This document shows positions 62,999 to 64,000 of a DNA stretch of 64,000 nt, piece after piece; positions within the stretch are counted from its first letter, which is position 1, and every line of letters begins with the position of its first letter. Location of the stretch: the NCBI GenBank assembly GCA_934047225.1, contig OW203997.1:8480417-8544416 (forward strand), written 5' to 3'. This DNA comes from Ypsolopha sequella (Eukaryota > Arthropoda > Insecta > Lepidoptera > Ypsolophidae). A program made the translations under genes and the position numbers. Below the pieces are notes generated by a model. It worked only from the letters and a program-made list of their open reading frames with translations. It searched no databases and was not told where the DNA came from.

Positions 62999-63043
62999 AT
63001 GGCGAGATATTCAAAAAGAGCTGAATTTGTGAAACGGTTTCAG
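62999..63043 (+). CDS. candidate first coding exon
   Basis: GCAAGATGGCGAG gives a good start context; the frame reads MARYSKRAEFVKRFQ and ends CAG followed by GTAAAA, a fair donor with an AT-rich intron after. Upstream 62940-62998 is mixed sequence (CACACGGCCACACTGCACTC) that could be a 5' UTR. There is no partner exon in the remaining 950 bases, and 15 codons are too few to name a family. Confidence 0.25.
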
Positions 63044-63440
63044 GTAAAAACTGTTTTCTATGAAACGGGGTAACTGTTATTTATAGAAAAGTGTATAAAC
63101 TTAGTTTTCTTTACATGAACGACGTCTGTGTTTCTCTCGTGTATTTCCAGTATTGATAAAAATTATTCAACTAGCTAAACTTTGCGTAAAAACGAGGCAA
63201 TATTCACGATATCCTGACAGCTATTATGATGGTGTTTCATCAACTTTTACTTTTTGGGCTGTATAGAAACGTAGTTAGACGTAGCTAGATAATACTTATA
63301 ATAAATATGAAGAAAATAAGCTGTTAACTTCAAATTTAGTTTTTACCTTTTGCATGAATTGCAGGCGTGTAGGGGCCTCTTAACGTCATCCTTTTTCCCC
63401 ACGAGATTTTTTTTTGGGGATATAGTGTAGCCTATTTGTT
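63044..63440. other. no recognised feature
   Basis: AT-rich, intron-like. GCGTGTAGGGGCCTCTTAACG at 63364 is an isolated GC word. Confidence 0.4.
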
Positions 63441-63545
63441 AATTCCATCCCAAATTTCATCCAAATCCGTCTAGCTGTTTCAGCGTGAAGAAGTAACAAA
63501 CATACTAACTCACACACACACACAAACTTTCGACTTATAATCATA
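63441..63545 (-). mobile_element. Helitron-like family A fragment
   Basis: CCAAATTTCATCCAAATCCG, CGTGAAGAAGTAACAAACAT and a CACACACACA run are the inverse of the 25410 element blocks. The 3' hairpin end is not present. Confidence 0.5.
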
Positions 63546-63599
63546 GTATACGTAGTAATACTTATATTCTCTGGTAGGGTGTCACGTAATGGTGTATGT

Positions 63600-63775
63600 A
63601 TGTATGTTTCTAGTAGGTACCTATGTATGTTCCGTTTTAACTCAAGAACCACTCAACGGATTTGGATGCATTTTTCTTATTATCAACATAGTGCTTGACC
63701 CTGGTCAACATAGGCTATAAGGGATGTTGATAAAATAACCACCAAGCCGAAAATTGGGCAAAGATTTAATAATCC
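63600..63775 (+). mobile_element. Helitron-like family B fragment
   Basis: GTATGTTCCGTTTTAACTCA, ACTCAACGGATTTGGATGC, CCTGGTCAACATAGGC and TTGATAAAATAACC..CCAAGCCGAAAA are as in 18775 and 55122; it lacks the CTAGT end. Confidence 0.55.
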
Positions 63776-64000
63776 ATTTCAACTAAAATTACGAAAAATA
63801 TTTAATTTACAGACACGATACTTTTTTATTATTATTATAGGTACAACATACATAATTACCTAAATAGATATAGATTTATCCAAAAAACATGTAAAATTAA
63901 AAGGGGTATCTACCGAGTATGAGAGAGGGACCAAAAGTCCCAGGGCTAGAGCCAAAAGCCCTTTGTAGGTCCGAGTTTATTTTCTCTCTCCCCCTCTCCC
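63776..64000. other. no recognised feature
   Basis: AT-rich, ending in a pyrimidine-rich CTCTCTCCCCCTCTCCC. Nothing supported. Confidence 0.4.

Noticed and set aside
1..64000. CRISPR arrays, bacterial operons, ribosomal RNA genes
   Set aside because: No evenly spaced short repeats with unique spacers, no Shine-Dalgarno-led gene rows and no rRNA-like blocks were seen; the repeat content is that of an insect genome.

Overview
This window is AT-rich eukaryotic DNA with no complete conventional gene. It reads as intergenic or deep-intronic sequence from an insect, most likely a moth or butterfly. The evidence is the repeat content: Helitron-type ends with a GC hairpin followed by CTAGT, LINE 3' ends with (ATTC)n, (TATTC)n or AATAAATAAATG tails, an RTE-type reverse transcriptase C-terminus, many hundred-base foldback MITEs, and a dispersed repeat running from AAGTGCGAGTC to GGAACCCTAAAA. 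All family names come from sequence hallmarks and recall of family motifs; no database was searched.

Layout. 1-8.5 kb: small hairpins, two LINE 3' ends (one with an RT C-terminus), large palindromes with nested MITEs, and a SINE-like insertion inside a foldback. 8,576-12,485: a structurally complete, very young, non-autonomous LTR retrotransposon with two 1,132-bp LTRs that look identical, a tRNA-Lys-type primer site, a GTAC target duplication and no gag-pol. 13-28 kb: MITEs, Helitron pieces, an RTE 3' end, and a possible small secreted peptide. 28,211-30,403: a DNA transposon with long inverted ends and a decayed DDE transposase pseudogene with a SWIM-type zinc finger. 33.7-39.5 kb: a hAT MITE, then a small MITE split in two at a TTAA by a 4,756-bp insertion. 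That insertion carries exon-like blocks on the minus strand, including two homologous 117-bp exons with intact splice sites and one open frame. 40-51 kb: nested MITEs, a SINE-like copy and a 1.05-kb foldback. 52-55 kb: three hAT-type elements, two with exact 8-bp target duplications and one with 7 of 8 matching bases, plus TTAA-flanked MITEs. 55-64 kb: Helitron ends, tandem duplications, foldbacks, a GC-rich island and a possible first exon.

Repeated families inside the window include a TTAA-flanked MITE of 425 bp (five copies), a roughly 500-bp repeat (four copies), a SINE/LINE-tail element with target duplications (four copies), a TACAAGGTGA foldback (three copies plus one diverged relative), a palindromic CGATTCGG MITE (three copies) and a 390-bp repeat (three copies). 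Many are nested, so a relative insertion order can be read. The exon candidates near 3.3, 26.2, 36.3-38.2, 39.6, 52.2 and 63.0 kb are the only places where host or captured coding sequence may exist; all are inferred from reading frame and splice signals and none matches a protein I can name with confidence.
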